Source: Actinomycetes bacterium
Lineage (GTDB): Bacteria > Actinomycetota > Acidimicrobiia > Acidimicrobiales > Palsa-688
Direction: 5' to 3'
Assembly (NCBI GenBank): GCA_021819345.1
Contig: JAKARG010000089.1
Coordinates: 1 to 9,816 of the forward strand
Length of the DNA stretch: 9,816 nt
The notes beneath the pieces are model-generated. The model was not told where the DNA came from, made no database searches, and worked only from the letters and a program-made list of their open reading frames with translations. This document shows positions 1-6,844 of this stretch, one piece after another. The translations under genes were made by a program, and so were the position numbers. Numbering within the stretch: position 1 is the stretch's first letter; each line of letters starts with the position of its first letter.

Positions 1-102
1 ACCACGACGACGCTGCCGACCACCACGACGACGCTGCCGACCACCACGACGACGCTGCCTACCACCACGACGACGCTGCCTACCACCACGACGACGACGC
101 CG
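1..102 (+). repeat. 21-bp in-frame tandem repeat encoding TTTTTLP
   Basis: The unit is ACC ACC ACG ACG ACG CTG CCN. The first copy is cut by the window edge (1-18), three further copies lie at 19-39, 40-60 and 61-81, and a degenerate copy (Leu codon replaced by Thr) lies at 82-102. Copies differ almost only in the last Pro codon (CCG or CCT), which suggests recent expansion by slippage or recombination. The array probably continues upstream. Confidence 0.95.
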
Positions 103-1092
103 TCCGGCCCGCCGGCGAGCCCGGTTCCGCCGAGCGCCCCCACGACCACCGTGCCGGTCACGACGACGACCACCGTGCCGGTCACGACGACGACCACCGT
201 GCCGGCTGGGTCGAGCAGTACGCTGCAGCCGCTCAGCTTCGGAATGTTCGCTCAGTCCCTCCCGGAGCAGAGCACGGTGCTCGCCCAGTCGGGCGAGTAC
301 GTCTCGGCCTTCGTCCAAGACTACGAGACGGACTACGGGGGCGTCGGGGTCAACGCAGTCGGGCTCAAGGGAATGCCCATCTGGACGGTACCGGCGGACC
401 AGCCATTGGTCCCGATATCGGTCCAGGCAGGGTGTAACAACTTCACGGTATCGACGGGAACCGAGATCCCGATCCCTCCTGGCGTGACCACGATGGGGGT
501 GGATGACAGCCCGTTGGTGATCTACCAGCCGTCCACGGGGACCGACTGGGAGCTGTGGAAGGCCGTCCAGAACAGCGATGGCTCGTGGAGCGCCTGCTGG
601 GGTGGAAAGCTCGACACCGCCACATCCGACGGGGTGTTCCCTTCCAACTACGGCCTGTCGGCATCGGGGATCTCCTACCTTGCCACTACGATCACCGAGG
701 CCGACATAGCCTCTGGGTCCATCGACCACGCCATCGCCGTCGACCTGCCAGTGTGCGATTCCCCCGAGGCAGCGCCGGCCGACCGGACGGATTGCGGATC
801 GAACCCGGGGCAACCCCACGAAGGCACCTGGTACCGCTTCCCTGCGAGCCTCTCCATGCCCGAAGGCCTGACCCCGTTCGGCCAGATGGTGTTCAAGGCC
901 ATCCAGGACTACGGGATGGTCGTGGTCGACCAGGCCGGGGCGGTCATGCTCCAGGCCGAGGACACCTCCGACTGGACTGCTCAGGGGCACACCGGGCCCA
1001 ACCCCATCCTCCAGTCCTGGGACGGCGAGGCGGAGTACCAGGTGGTCGCCAATCTTCCCTGGAACGACCTAGAGGCCATCTCGGCGCCCTGA
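1..1092 (+). CDS. Secreted/surface protein with Thr-rich repeat linker, 5'-partial
   Basis: The reading frame is open from base 1 with no start or signal peptide in view, so the gene begins upstream; a GTG at 151 lies inside the repeat and is unlikely to be the true start. Visible residues 1-70 are a Thr/Pro linker (7-residue TTTTTLP units, then 8-residue VPVTTTTT units), typical of extracellular, possibly O-glycosylated, stalks. Residues of about 75-363 form a compact domain with few charged residues and motifs such as GVFPSNYGLSASG, SIDHAIAVDLP, GTWYRFPASL and YGMVVVDQAG. I recall similar motifs in uncharacterised actinobacterial exported proteins, but I cannot name the family or a catalytic site. 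It ends in TGA, 151 nt before the polysaccharide genes on the same strand, so a role with surface glycan is possible but unproven. The frame is secure; the function is unknown. Confidence 0.85.
   Translation, partial: TTTTLPTTTTTLPTTTTTLPTTTTTLPTTTTTTPSGPPASPVPPSAPTTTVPVTTTTTVPVTTTTTVPAGSSSTLQPLSFGMFAQSLPEQSTVLAQSGEYVSAFVQDYETDYGGVGVNAVGLKGMPIWTVPADQPLVPISVQAGCNNFTVSTGTEIPIPPGVTTMGVDDSPLVIYQPSTGTDWELWKAVQNSDGSWSACWGGKLDTATSDGVFPSNYGLSASGISYLATTITEADIASGSIDHAIAVDLPVCDSPEAAPADRTDCGSNPGQPHEGTWYRFPASLSMPEGLTPFGQMVFKAIQDYGMVVVDQAGAVMLQAEDTSDWTAQGHTGPNPILQSWDGEAEYQVVANLPWNDLEAISAP
151..198 (+). repeat. 24-bp in-frame tandem repeat encoding VPVTTTTT
   Basis: Two identical 24-bp copies occupy 151-174 and 175-198, followed by a partial third copy (ACG run absent, GTG CCG only) and preceded by a partial ACG ACC ACC. 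The unit differs from the 21-bp array upstream, so the Thr-rich stalk was built from two separate repeat expansions separated by a short Pro/Ser-rich spacer. Confidence 0.93.
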
Positions 1093-1233
1093 TGCCACGC
1101 CGATTTGTCGAGATCGTTCGACCCGACGAGAGCCCACCAACCGCAGAGATGGGGAACGTGCCGCCGCTCGGCCGAACCGTACGACTTCGAGAGGCTCGGT
1201 CTCCTGCACTGGAGTACTGCGAGCACAGTCGGT

Positions 1234-1238
1234 GGGAG
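1234..1238 (+). promoter_or_regulatory. Ribosome binding site selecting the ATG at 1244
   Basis: GGGAG lies 5 nt before the ATG at 1244. The in-frame GTG at 1232 overlaps this site and has no purine-rich sequence in front of it, so the ATG is the better start for the GT26 gene. Confidence 0.6.
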
Positions 1239-1243
1239 CGCGC

Positions 1244-2218
1244 ATGAGCCGGATGCCGGGGGAGCCCCGAGGCTCGGGGGAGGATCTCGGCGCCCGGCGG
1301 GTCGACATAGGGGGGATCGGCTTCGACCCGATCACCGCTAGTGGTGTCGTCACTACGTTCCGCACTGGGGCAGCGGCCCGGAAGGGCGGCTTGATCATCA
1401 CCCCGAACATCGACCACCTCAGCCTCTTCCGCCGTGGTGTGTTGTCGTCCGAGCTGCTGGAGCAGGCGGATCTGGTCGTCGCCGACGGTATGCCGCTCGT
1501 CTGGGCGAGCTTGTTGAAGGGCGAGGCTCTGCCCGAGCGAGTGAGCGGCGCCGACCTGGTGCCCTTGCTCTGTCGTGCGGCGGCGCAGGACGGCCTCGGC
1601 GTGGCCTTCGTCGGAGGTCGACCAGATGCGGCTCGTCGGGCGAGCGATCTCCTTGCACTCCAGAACCCCGGCCTGAAGGTGTCTGCGGTGCTGTGCCCGG
1701 AGCGAGGTTTCGACTCCGACCCCCGTCGCGTGGACGAGCTCTGCCGCGAGCTCGCAAGCACGGAGCCCGCCGTCGTCTTCACGGCTCTTGGCGCGCCGCG
1801 GCAGGAGGCGCTCAACACCCGGATGCACGCCCAGCTGCCGTCAGCCTGGTTCCTGGCCTGCGGGGGTACCTTGGAAATGATCGCAGGAATGTACCCACGG
1901 GCGCCGAGGTGGATGCGCAGGACCGGTACGGAGTGGCTCTGGCGCCTTGCACTGGAGCCCCGCCGCCTGGCTCGCCGCTACCTGGTCGAAGACCTTCCTA
2001 CCTGCGCCTGGGTGCTCGCACGGTCGGCCGTGACCGGACTTCGGCGACGAAGGGCCGCAAGACCAGTTGCGTGGACGGGGGGCCCGGGTGGGGCTACCCT
2101 GGTCGAGGTGGTCGATACGGCAAGCAGGAACCCGCCGGTGGCACCGGCGATCGTCCCGAGTGGAGGGCTGCTCGCAACCAACGACCGTAGTGACGCTGAC
2201 GTTACTCGTGGAAGGTGA
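1244..2218 (+). CDS. WecG/TagA/CpsF-family glycosyltransferase (GT26)
   Basis: Predicted 324-residue cytoplasmic, membrane-associated glycosyltransferase that would move a sugar from a nucleotide sugar to an undecaprenyl-diphosphate-linked acceptor in surface polysaccharide assembly. Family hallmarks are present in order: TPNIDH at residues 53-58 (T-x-N-x-D substrate-site motif), DGMP from residue 81, RVSGADLVP, a Rossmann-like GVAFVGG strand, GAPRQE at 183-188, and GGTLEMIAG from residue 207. These are followed by the Arg/Trp-rich RAPRWMRRTGTEW and EPRRLARRY region that in the family forms the membrane-binding appendage. About 50 residues after RRY are poorly conserved in character and may be an extended tail. 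The start at ATG 1244 is preferred over GTG 1232 because GGGAG sits 5 nt upstream. The next gene begins 4 nt after the stop. The family is firm; donor and acceptor sugars cannot be read from the sequence. Confidence 0.93.
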   Translation: MSRMPGEPRGSGEDLGARRVDIGGIGFDPITASGVVTTFRTGAAARKGGLIITPNIDHLSLFRRGVLSSELLEQADLVVADGMPLVWASLLKGEALPERVSGADLVPLLCRAAAQDGLGVAFVGGRPDAARRASDLLALQNPGLKVSAVLCPERGFDSDPRRVDELCRELASTEPAVVFTALGAPRQEALNTRMHAQLPSAWFLACGGTLEMIAGMYPRAPRWMRRTGTEWLWRLALEPRRLARRYLVEDLPTCAWVLARSAVTGLRRRRAARPVAWTGGPGGATLVEVVDTASRNPPVAPAIVPSGGLLATNDRSDADVTRGR

Positions 2219-2219
2219 G
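2210..2219 (+). promoter_or_regulatory. Ribosome binding site for the Wzz-like gene
   Basis: GGAAGGTGAG overlaps the TGA of the upstream gene. GGAAGG (2210-2215) stands 7 nt before a GTG at 2223, with a second in-frame GTG at 2226. This favours a start here over the much longer frame opening at ATG 2067, whose extra 52 codons lie inside the upstream gene. Confidence 0.65.
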
Positions 2220-2222
2220 CGT

Positions 2223-3161
2223 GTGGTGCATAGCTTTGGTGATGCCAAGGTAGCGGAAGCTGCTCGCGACCAACAGACGCTAGCGCCCCACGAGGTCCTT
2301 TACGTCGCCGCTGGCAGCGTCTCGCCCGGGAAGTCGATGTGGGCGCACCGTCGGCTGGCTGCCGGCCTGACTCTGGTCGGTGTGCTCGTCGGGGCTCTCT
2401 ACGTCTACCTTCGCCCGCCCACCTACTCAGCCGTGGCGCAGCTCTATGTCGGAAAGACCTTGAGCCTGGCCAACACTGCGGCCATCGCTGGATTGGCCAC
2501 TGCGGCCAACCAGATAGCCTCGGACTACTCCAGACTGCTGTCCAACTCAACCGTGCAAGACGACGTAGGAAAGCTGATGCACGACGGCGGGCACCTGCCC
2601 GGGTCGCTCTCGGCATCACCGATCCCCGAGTCTCCGGTCATCGACGTTCACGCCTCGGCTTCGAAGCAAGGCGTTGCCGTAGCACTTGCGACCGCAGGCT
2701 CCAAGGCCCTCGTGAAGGCAGTCGACCAGATCAACGTCCTGGCGCAGTCGGAGGTGACTCAACTCCAGAGCAGTTATGCGACCGCAGAAGTACAGGCGGC
2801 CTCCTTGCAAGCTACGATCACCGTCCTGAAAGGTGACCTGGCTGCGCTCTCCGCCAGACCGCAAACGTCAACTACGGTCGCACGTGAGGCCTCGCTCAGC
2901 TCGAAGATCAGTGCTGACTCCTCATCGGCGCAGGTCGATCAGCTGAAGGCCTCTGCTGCCAGCGCGCAGTACGAGGCGCAGGTGTCATCCCTGCAGGACG
3001 AGGAACAAGTGATCAGTCCGGTGGGCTCGGCAACGTCCACCGGTAGCAATCGGAAGAAGCTGCTCGAGATAGCTCTTCTGGCTGGGCTCATCGGCGGGCT
3101 GGTGGTCGCTGCCGCAGTGGCCACGGCCATCGACGTCCGACGCCAACGCTCCGAACGCTAG
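2223..3161 (+). CDS. Wzz-like polysaccharide co-polymerase / chain-length determinant
   Basis: Predicted 312-residue inner-membrane protein with the architecture of polysaccharide co-polymerases. It has a short cytoplasmic N-terminus, a first membrane helix at about residues 45-63, and an RPPTYSAVAQLYVG segment just after it that matches the family's P-x-Y-x-A-x-A-x-L pattern. A long Ala/Ser/Gln-rich, probably coiled-coil extracytoplasmic region (about 150-265) is followed by a second helix at about 280-302 and a basic tail RRQRSER. No Walker A or B motif or tyrosine cluster follows the second helix, so the kinase seen in fused actinobacterial versions is absent and would have to be a separate protein. 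The start at GTG 2223 is set by the Shine-Dalgarno match; ATG 2337 (274 residues, helix near the N-terminus) is a possible alternative. It is translationally close to the GT26 gene before it. Role by family: sets glycan chain length with the Wzy polymerase. Confidence 0.82.
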   Translation: MVHSFGDAKVAEAARDQQTLAPHEVLYVAAGSVSPGKSMWAHRRLAAGLTLVGVLVGALYVYLRPPTYSAVAQLYVGKTLSLANTAAIAGLATAANQIASDYSRLLSNSTVQDDVGKLMHDGGHLPGSLSASPIPESPVIDVHASASKQGVAVALATAGSKALVKAVDQINVLAQSEVTQLQSSYATAEVQAASLQATITVLKGDLAALSARPQTSTTVAREASLSSKISADSSSAQVDQLKASAASAQYEAQVSSLQDEEQVISPVGSATSTGSNRKKLLEIALLAGLIGGLVVAAAVATAIDVRRQRSER

Positions 3162-3288
3162 TGGTCGCGCCTGCGTCGCAGCACGAAGTGGTGGCTCGGG
3201 CTCTGATTCTGGGTGGGATTGGCCGAGAAGCGGGGCGACGTCGGCAAGAGGGCTCCCGCTCCGGGGTAGCCAGAGAGGTCGCAGGAGG
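3162..3288 (+). other. 127-bp gap inside the polysaccharide block
   Basis: No convincing coding sequence is visible. It holds a small odd-centred palindrome CTGCGTCGCAG (3171-3181), the self-complementary CGACGTCG, and purine-rich sequence leading into the next gene. No U-tract terminator and no clear -35/-10 pair are seen, so read-through from the upstream pair is plausible, as is a weak internal promoter. Confidence 0.5.
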
Positions 3289-4707
3289 ATGAGTCGCCTC
3301 CAGTTCCTCACCCACCTCCTCAGCCACCCGACGCCAGCGGGGATAGTCGAGCTCTTGGGGATCGGAGTGGTCGGTCTGGCGTGCCTGTACCTGCTGACCA
3401 AGCTCTCGCCGACCTGGCAGATCTCGCTGGCTCTGTGCGCCGAGGCCTTCTCGGGGTTCTGGAAGCTGATGGGCGTGGAGCTCCCGCTGGATCGGCTGCT
3501 CGTGGTCACCGGGCTCGGCACTCTCCTGCTCGGGGGAATAGGGCTCTACAGCGGCCGGCGCGTGAAGGTCCGGTGGTTCCATCTGCTGCTGCTCGTAGTA
3601 GCCACCTACGGCGTGTGCTCTGCGATCGGAGCCGGAACGATCACCACCAGCCTCGGGTTCTATGCCTTGCTCGATCGTCTCGGCCTGATCCCGTTCTTGT
3701 TGTTCGCGCTCTCACCGCATCTGTTCGGCACGAAGCACCAGCGGAATGTGCTCTTGGTGGTGATCATTGTGTTTGGCGCTTACTTGGGTCTGACGGCTCT
3801 GGCCGAAGAAGCGCGGTTCAACGCCTTGGTGCTCCCGCACTACATCTTGAATGACAGTATCGGTATCACGACGGGACGGGTGCGGGGACCGTATGCCAAC
3901 GCGGAGGCCGATGGCATGATCATGACCCTGGGTGCGATCGGGGCCGGGATCGGGCTCACCGAGTGGCGGGCTCGCTGGAGCCGGGTCGGGTGCTGGCTCG
4001 TGATCATCGTGTGCGCCATAGGCGTGTTCCTCACGTTGACGAGAGCCGTGTGGATTGGGGCAGCGGCCGGGTTGGTGGTCGCTTCAGTCGTTGACACTCG
4101 CGTCCGGCGACGGGTTCTCGCGCTGCTCGTAATCGGCAGCCTCGGAGTGGTGGCTGCGCTGCTCATCCCAGAGGTCAGGACTCGCGTGCTCGATCGAGTC
4201 AACACGACGTCGTCGATCTGGGATCGACTCAACATGTACTCGGCGGGTTTCAGGGTGCTGGCCGAGCACCCGGTCTTCGGGATCGGCTGGGTCAACTTCC
4301 CTCAGTACAGCCTGCTGGCAATGCGTCAGGCGGCTGGCTATCCGATCACCGCTGTCGGCCTGGAGATCCACGACGTCTTCCTGGCACGGCTCGTCGACTT
4401 CGGGTTGGTCGGTGGGTCGCTGACGATCCTGGCGTTGGTGTGGATCATCCTCTGTGGCTGTCGCCGGGTTTCACCGGAGCTGGAGAGCTGGCGGGTCGGC
4501 TTTCTTACGTACTCGGCGATGTTCGTGTCCGTCGCTGCCTTTGCTCCACTGGCGGCACCTGAGCCGACGTTGGCCTTTTGGCTTCTCGCAGGAATTGCCA
4601 CGCGAGACCAGTTCAGCGTCCCGAGGCATGCCCTCCTCCCGGCAGAGGGTTCCTGGGAGCGGGAAGCTGGCCCTGACGTGGGAGTTGCCATCGGAGCGTA
4701 CTCTTGA
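3289..4707 (+). CDS. O-antigen polymerase/ligase-like membrane protein (Wzy_C)
   Basis: Predicted 472-residue polytopic protein with roughly ten to twelve hydrophobic helices, of the O-antigen ligase / Wzy polymerase superfamily that joins lipid-linked glycan units on the outer face of the membrane. Recognisable family features are an FLTLTRAVWIGAAAG helix (about residues 245-259, the T-x-(S/T)-R-x-x-W pattern), the large-loop signature with IWDRLNMYSAGF, EHPVFGIGW (about 310-334), and LEIHDVFLARLVDFGLVGG (about 358-376), equivalent to the family's H-N-x-F-L and E-x-G-L-x-G motif. The usual Asn after His is Asp here. The start ATG 3289 directly abuts AGGAGG with no spacer; an earlier GAGAGG (3273-3278) gives a 10-nt spacing. 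The stop overlaps the next gene's start by 4 nt. Polymerase is favoured over ligase because a Wzz-like gene sits next to it and the likely host is an actinobacterium without LPS. Confidence 0.88.
   Translation: MSRLQFLTHLLSHPTPAGIVELLGIGVVGLACLYLLTKLSPTWQISLALCAEAFSGFWKLMGVELPLDRLLVVTGLGTLLLGGIGLYSGRRVKVRWFHLLLLVVATYGVCSAIGAGTITTSLGFYALLDRLGLIPFLLFALSPHLFGTKHQRNVLLVVIIVFGAYLGLTALAEEARFNALVLPHYILNDSIGITTGRVRGPYANAEADGMIMTLGAIGAGIGLTEWRARWSRVGCWLVIIVCAIGVFLTLTRAVWIGAAAGLVVASVVDTRVRRRVLALLVIGSLGVVAALLIPEVRTRVLDRVNTTSSIWDRLNMYSAGFRVLAEHPVFGIGWVNFPQYSLLAMRQAAGYPITAVGLEIHDVFLARLVDFGLVGGSLTILALVWIILCGCRRVSPELESWRVGFLTYSAMFVSVAAFAPLAAPEPTLAFWLLAGIATRDQFSVPRHALLPAEGSWEREAGPDVGVAIGAYS
4693..4696 (+). 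promoter_or_regulatory. Ribosome binding site for a TTG start at 4704
   Basis: GGAG lies 7 nt upstream of TTG 4704, and TTGA (4704-4707) contains both this start and the stop of the upstream polymerase gene. The arrangement suggests translational coupling and supports a TTG start. Confidence 0.5.
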
Positions 4708-5825
4708 ACCTCGGAGGCCGCCAGGGTGGTCAGCAGAGCGCTGATCGCCGAGCTTTCGCCGGGCACGGCGAGCCGAGGCAGGCTCCAACTACGGGGACGC
4801 CGGTCATCGTGACGACGATGTGGTGCGACGACGATCAGTTCTGGTCCAACCGGACGGTCCTCGTCGACCGACGGTCAGTGCGGCCGCAGCAGTACCTTGC
4901 GCGCTTTCTTGCTGCCACCAAGACGGCCGACGCGGTGATCGTCGTCGGAGCTCTCGGCGCGAAGGACTACTACATAGATCTTGTCGCCGGGATGCTTCTC
5001 AAGCTTCGGCGCAGACGGCCTCTTCTGCTCGTCTCCGACTCGACCTGGGACGAAGAGAGCGGCCGTCTCCGGGCTGCCACCGGATCTGAAGTCATTGCCC
5101 GAGCGGTCCCGAAGGCGATGGTGTCTGTGCTGGACGGAGCACATGTGCACTACGGGGTTCTGTCGAGCGAGGAGGTATCCGGTTTCCCCGCGACTTGGGG
5201 GGTGTCGGCTGATCGAGTTCACTTCACCCCGTTCTGCTCGACCATCGAGGTTGCTGTCGGGGACCGACCGGCCGCAGGTGGTTACATCTTCAGTGGCGGG
5301 AACCCGTTGCGCCGCTATCAGCTGCTGGAGGAGGCAACAGTCGGGCTCGATTGGCCGGTCGTAGTGGCCTCGTCCTGGCGACCGGCAGGGCGTGAGTCGC
5401 ACGTGACTGCAAGGTCGGTCGATCACGGGGAGTTCGTGGAGCTCCTGCGCGGAGCAAATGTCGTAGTGCTCCCTCTCGAGAAACGAGCGCGGAGCGCTGG
5501 CCAGCAGACCTATCTGAACGCAATGCTGGCCAAGCGGCCAGTGATCGTGACCGAGGCTCCGGGCGTTCGGGACTACGTCGAGCACGAACGTACGGGGCTC
5601 GTGGTCGCGCCGAGGGCATCTGCGATACGGGCGGCGCTGGAGTGGGTCTTGGATCCGAGCAACTCGGCCGCCGTTCGGGAGATGACTGAGAGGGCATCGG
5701 AAGAGGTCAGAAGGCGGTTCACCCCGGAGAAGTACCGTAGCCGACTGGTCGAGCTGTGCGAAATGCTGCTCGCAGGGGGCAACGAGTCCCGACGGCCCGG
5801 ACCAGGGTCCGAGGCGGCATGCTGA
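4704..5825 (+). CDS. GT-B fold glycosyltransferase, GT4-like
   Basis: Predicted 373-residue soluble or peripheral glycosyltransferase. After a poorly conserved N-terminal 30 residues, the N-domain begins at PVIVTTMW. The C-domain starts at about residue 193 with a YIFSGGNPLRRY strand and loop, and contains NVVVLPLEK, then AGQQTYLNAMLAKRPVIVTE (about 265-284), and GVRDYVEHERTGLVV, the standard nucleotide-sugar-binding half of GT4 enzymes. The usual E-x7-E pair reads S264-x7-N272 here, so the donor site differs from the canonical one; many GT-B relatives vary here and it need not mean loss of activity. The last 15 residues or so are Gly/Arg/Pro-rich. TTG 4704 is chosen because it overlaps the previous stop and has GGAG 7 nt upstream; a GTG near 4808 is a weaker alternative. 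Likely adds one sugar of the repeat unit; donor and linkage are unknown. Confidence 0.82.
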   Translation: MNLGGRQGGQQSADRRAFAGHGEPRQAPTTGTPVIVTTMWCDDDQFWSNRTVLVDRRSVRPQQYLARFLAATKTADAVIVVGALGAKDYYIDLVAGMLLKLRRRRPLLLVSDSTWDEESGRLRAATGSEVIARAVPKAMVSVLDGAHVHYGVLSSEEVSGFPATWGVSADRVHFTPFCSTIEVAVGDRPAAGGYIFSGGNPLRRYQLLEEATVGLDWPVVVASSWRPAGRESHVTARSVDHGEFVELLRGANVVVLPLEKRARSAGQQTYLNAMLAKRPVIVTEAPGVRDYVEHERTGLVVAPRASAIRAALEWVLDPSNSAAVREMTERASEEVRRRFTPEKYRSRLVELCEMLLAGGNESRRPGPGSEAAC

Positions 5826-5887
5826 GAATGTGAACGAAGATCCCTCGGCAGGAGTGAGCGAGCGAAGGTCGGCCGCTTATGTAGATG
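5826..5887. other. 62-bp convergent intergenic region
   Basis: It separates the 3' ends of the glycosyltransferase operon (+) and the secreted-protein gene (-). I see no strong GC hairpin with a T-run on either strand, so termination for the two units is not explained by an obvious intrinsic terminator. Confidence 0.5.
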
Positions 5888-6844
5888 CTAGGGAACCCCG
5901 AAGAAGGAGGAGGCAAGCGCTGGGAGCCGGGCGGAGTCGAACTGGTCGAAGTCCCCGACCCCGTTGGTGATCCCACCCCCGCCGCTCCACTGCCAGCCCA
6001 CCGCCAGCGGACTGGAGGGCCCGACTCCCCCGAAGAACCGGGCGCAGGTCGAGCTACCGGGGATGCACCAGGCGACCGGTCGGCTGGCGAGGCTCCCGGT
6101 GCCGGCGCTGTAGGTCCACTCGAGCAGGTGGTGGACGACCGCCTCGGGACCCGCGCCGAAGATCGCCGGCCAGACCAAGGGGGAGGAGTAGACACCCACC
6201 TCCAGGTGCGAGTGGGCCCGGACATAGGCGGCGAAGCCGTCGACCTCCGCCCGGTCCAACGTTGCCGGCACCTGGCCGACGACCTGGGCGCTGCATGTCG
6301 AGGCGTAGACGTGGTTCCAACCGTTGTCGGGGACCGGGTCGAAGGCGGTCGACCCGGGCAGCTCGATGTCCATCCACACCACCGGGAGCTGCACTTGCGC
6401 TGCAGCCAAGGCGGCGAGAGCCTTGGCTGCCTGGGCTGCGCCCCACGCCGCCGCCTCTCCAGGCTTCCCATCGTAATGGGGGTCGACCCCTGGGCCCCCC
6501 ATGAACCAGTACCCACCGGTACCGACGCCGAGCCCGTAGAGCTCGAGGTCGGTGCTGGCCGCAGCCGCGTCGGGAGCCGACCAGGCGAGCTGGTAGTCCC
6601 CGCAGCCCTCCGAGCGAGCCCAGTCGCCGACCATGCCCAGGTACCCGCCGTAGGCGCCGCCGACGACCGGCTCCTGGAAGGGACCGGCTCCGGGAACCGC
6701 CACCGAGGAGCTGTCGGTCCCGAGCCAGAACCCTTGGTCGGAGACCTGAGAGGGGACTGCGGCCGAGGCCGCCGGGGCTGCGCCACCGGCCAGGACGAGC
6801 AGCGCCCCGAGCAGCAGCGCCCCGAGCTTGCGGGCACGGAACAT
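5888..6844 (-). CDS. Secreted protein, probable GH25/DUF1906-like TIM-barrel
   Basis: Predicted 318-residue exported protein. Residues 1-28 form a classic signal peptide: MFRARK, a Leu/Ala/Gly hydrophobic core, then AASA|AVP as a signal peptidase I site, with no lipobox Cys. The mature part has barrel-like alternation. VVWMDIE (residues 155-161, acidic pair D159/E161) resembles the catalytic strand of GH25 lysozymes and DUF1906/Rv2525c-like domains. VGVYSSP (about 216-222) resembles their 'G.Y.S' strand. WQWSGGGG, then GDFDQFD near the C-terminus, resembles the terminal 'W.Q....vD.n.fd' strand. Cysteines at 81 and 184 and two more in a C-x6-C pair could form disulfides. A longer frame opening at TTG 7018 is rejected because the signal peptide begins at 6844 and the added residues look non-coding. 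Role: possibly peptidoglycan or polysaccharide hydrolysis outside the cell; the fold call is from motifs only. It converges on the polysaccharide operon. Confidence 0.8.
   Translation of the reverse strand: MFRARKLGALLLGALLVLAGGAAPAASAAVPSQVSDQGFWLGTDSSSVAVPGAGPFQEPVVGGAYGGYLGMVGDWARSEGCGDYQLAWSAPDAAAASTDLELYGLGVGTGGYWFMGGPGVDPHYDGKPGEAAAWGAAQAAKALAALAAAQVQLPVVWMDIELPGSTAFDPVPDNGWNHVYASTCSAQVVGQVPATLDRAEVDGFAAYVRAHSHLEVGVYSSPLVWPAIFGAGPEAVVHHLLEWTYSAGTGSLASRPVAWCIPGSSTCARFFGGVGPSSPLAVGWQWSGGGGITNGVGDFDQFDSARLPALASSFFGVP
6798..6833 (-). repeat. Short imperfect tandem repeat in signal-peptide coding region
   Basis: GAGCAGCGCCCC is followed immediately by GAGCAGCAGCGCCCC (plus-strand reading), encoding the repeated Leu-Gly-Ala-Leu-Leu core of the signal peptide. 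Copy number changes would alter the hydrophobic core length by whole codons. This is probably a by-product of low-complexity Leu/Ala coding. Confidence 0.6.

Noticed and set aside
1..102. CRISPR array at the window start
   Set aside because: The repeats are contiguous 21-bp codon repeats with no spacers and are in frame with a protein.
555..1247. 230-residue plus-strand open frame overlapping gene 1
   Set aside because: Arg/His/Pro-rich out-of-frame translation; the gene 1 frame gives ordinary protein composition and continues from base 1.
944..1828. 294-residue minus-strand open frame
   Set aside because: It runs antisense to the GT26 gene, whose motifs are unmistakable; the minus product is low-complexity and Arg-rich.
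2067..2222. N-terminal extension of the Wzz-like gene from ATG 2067
   Set aside because: It overlaps the end of the GT26 gene, is Arg/Trp-rich, and a strong ribosome binding site 7 nt before GTG 2223 fits a later start.
3171..3181. CTGCGTCGCAG palindrome as a terminator after the Wzz-like gene
   Set aside because: Only 5-bp arms around a single base and no T-run, so it cannot form a stable terminator hairpin.
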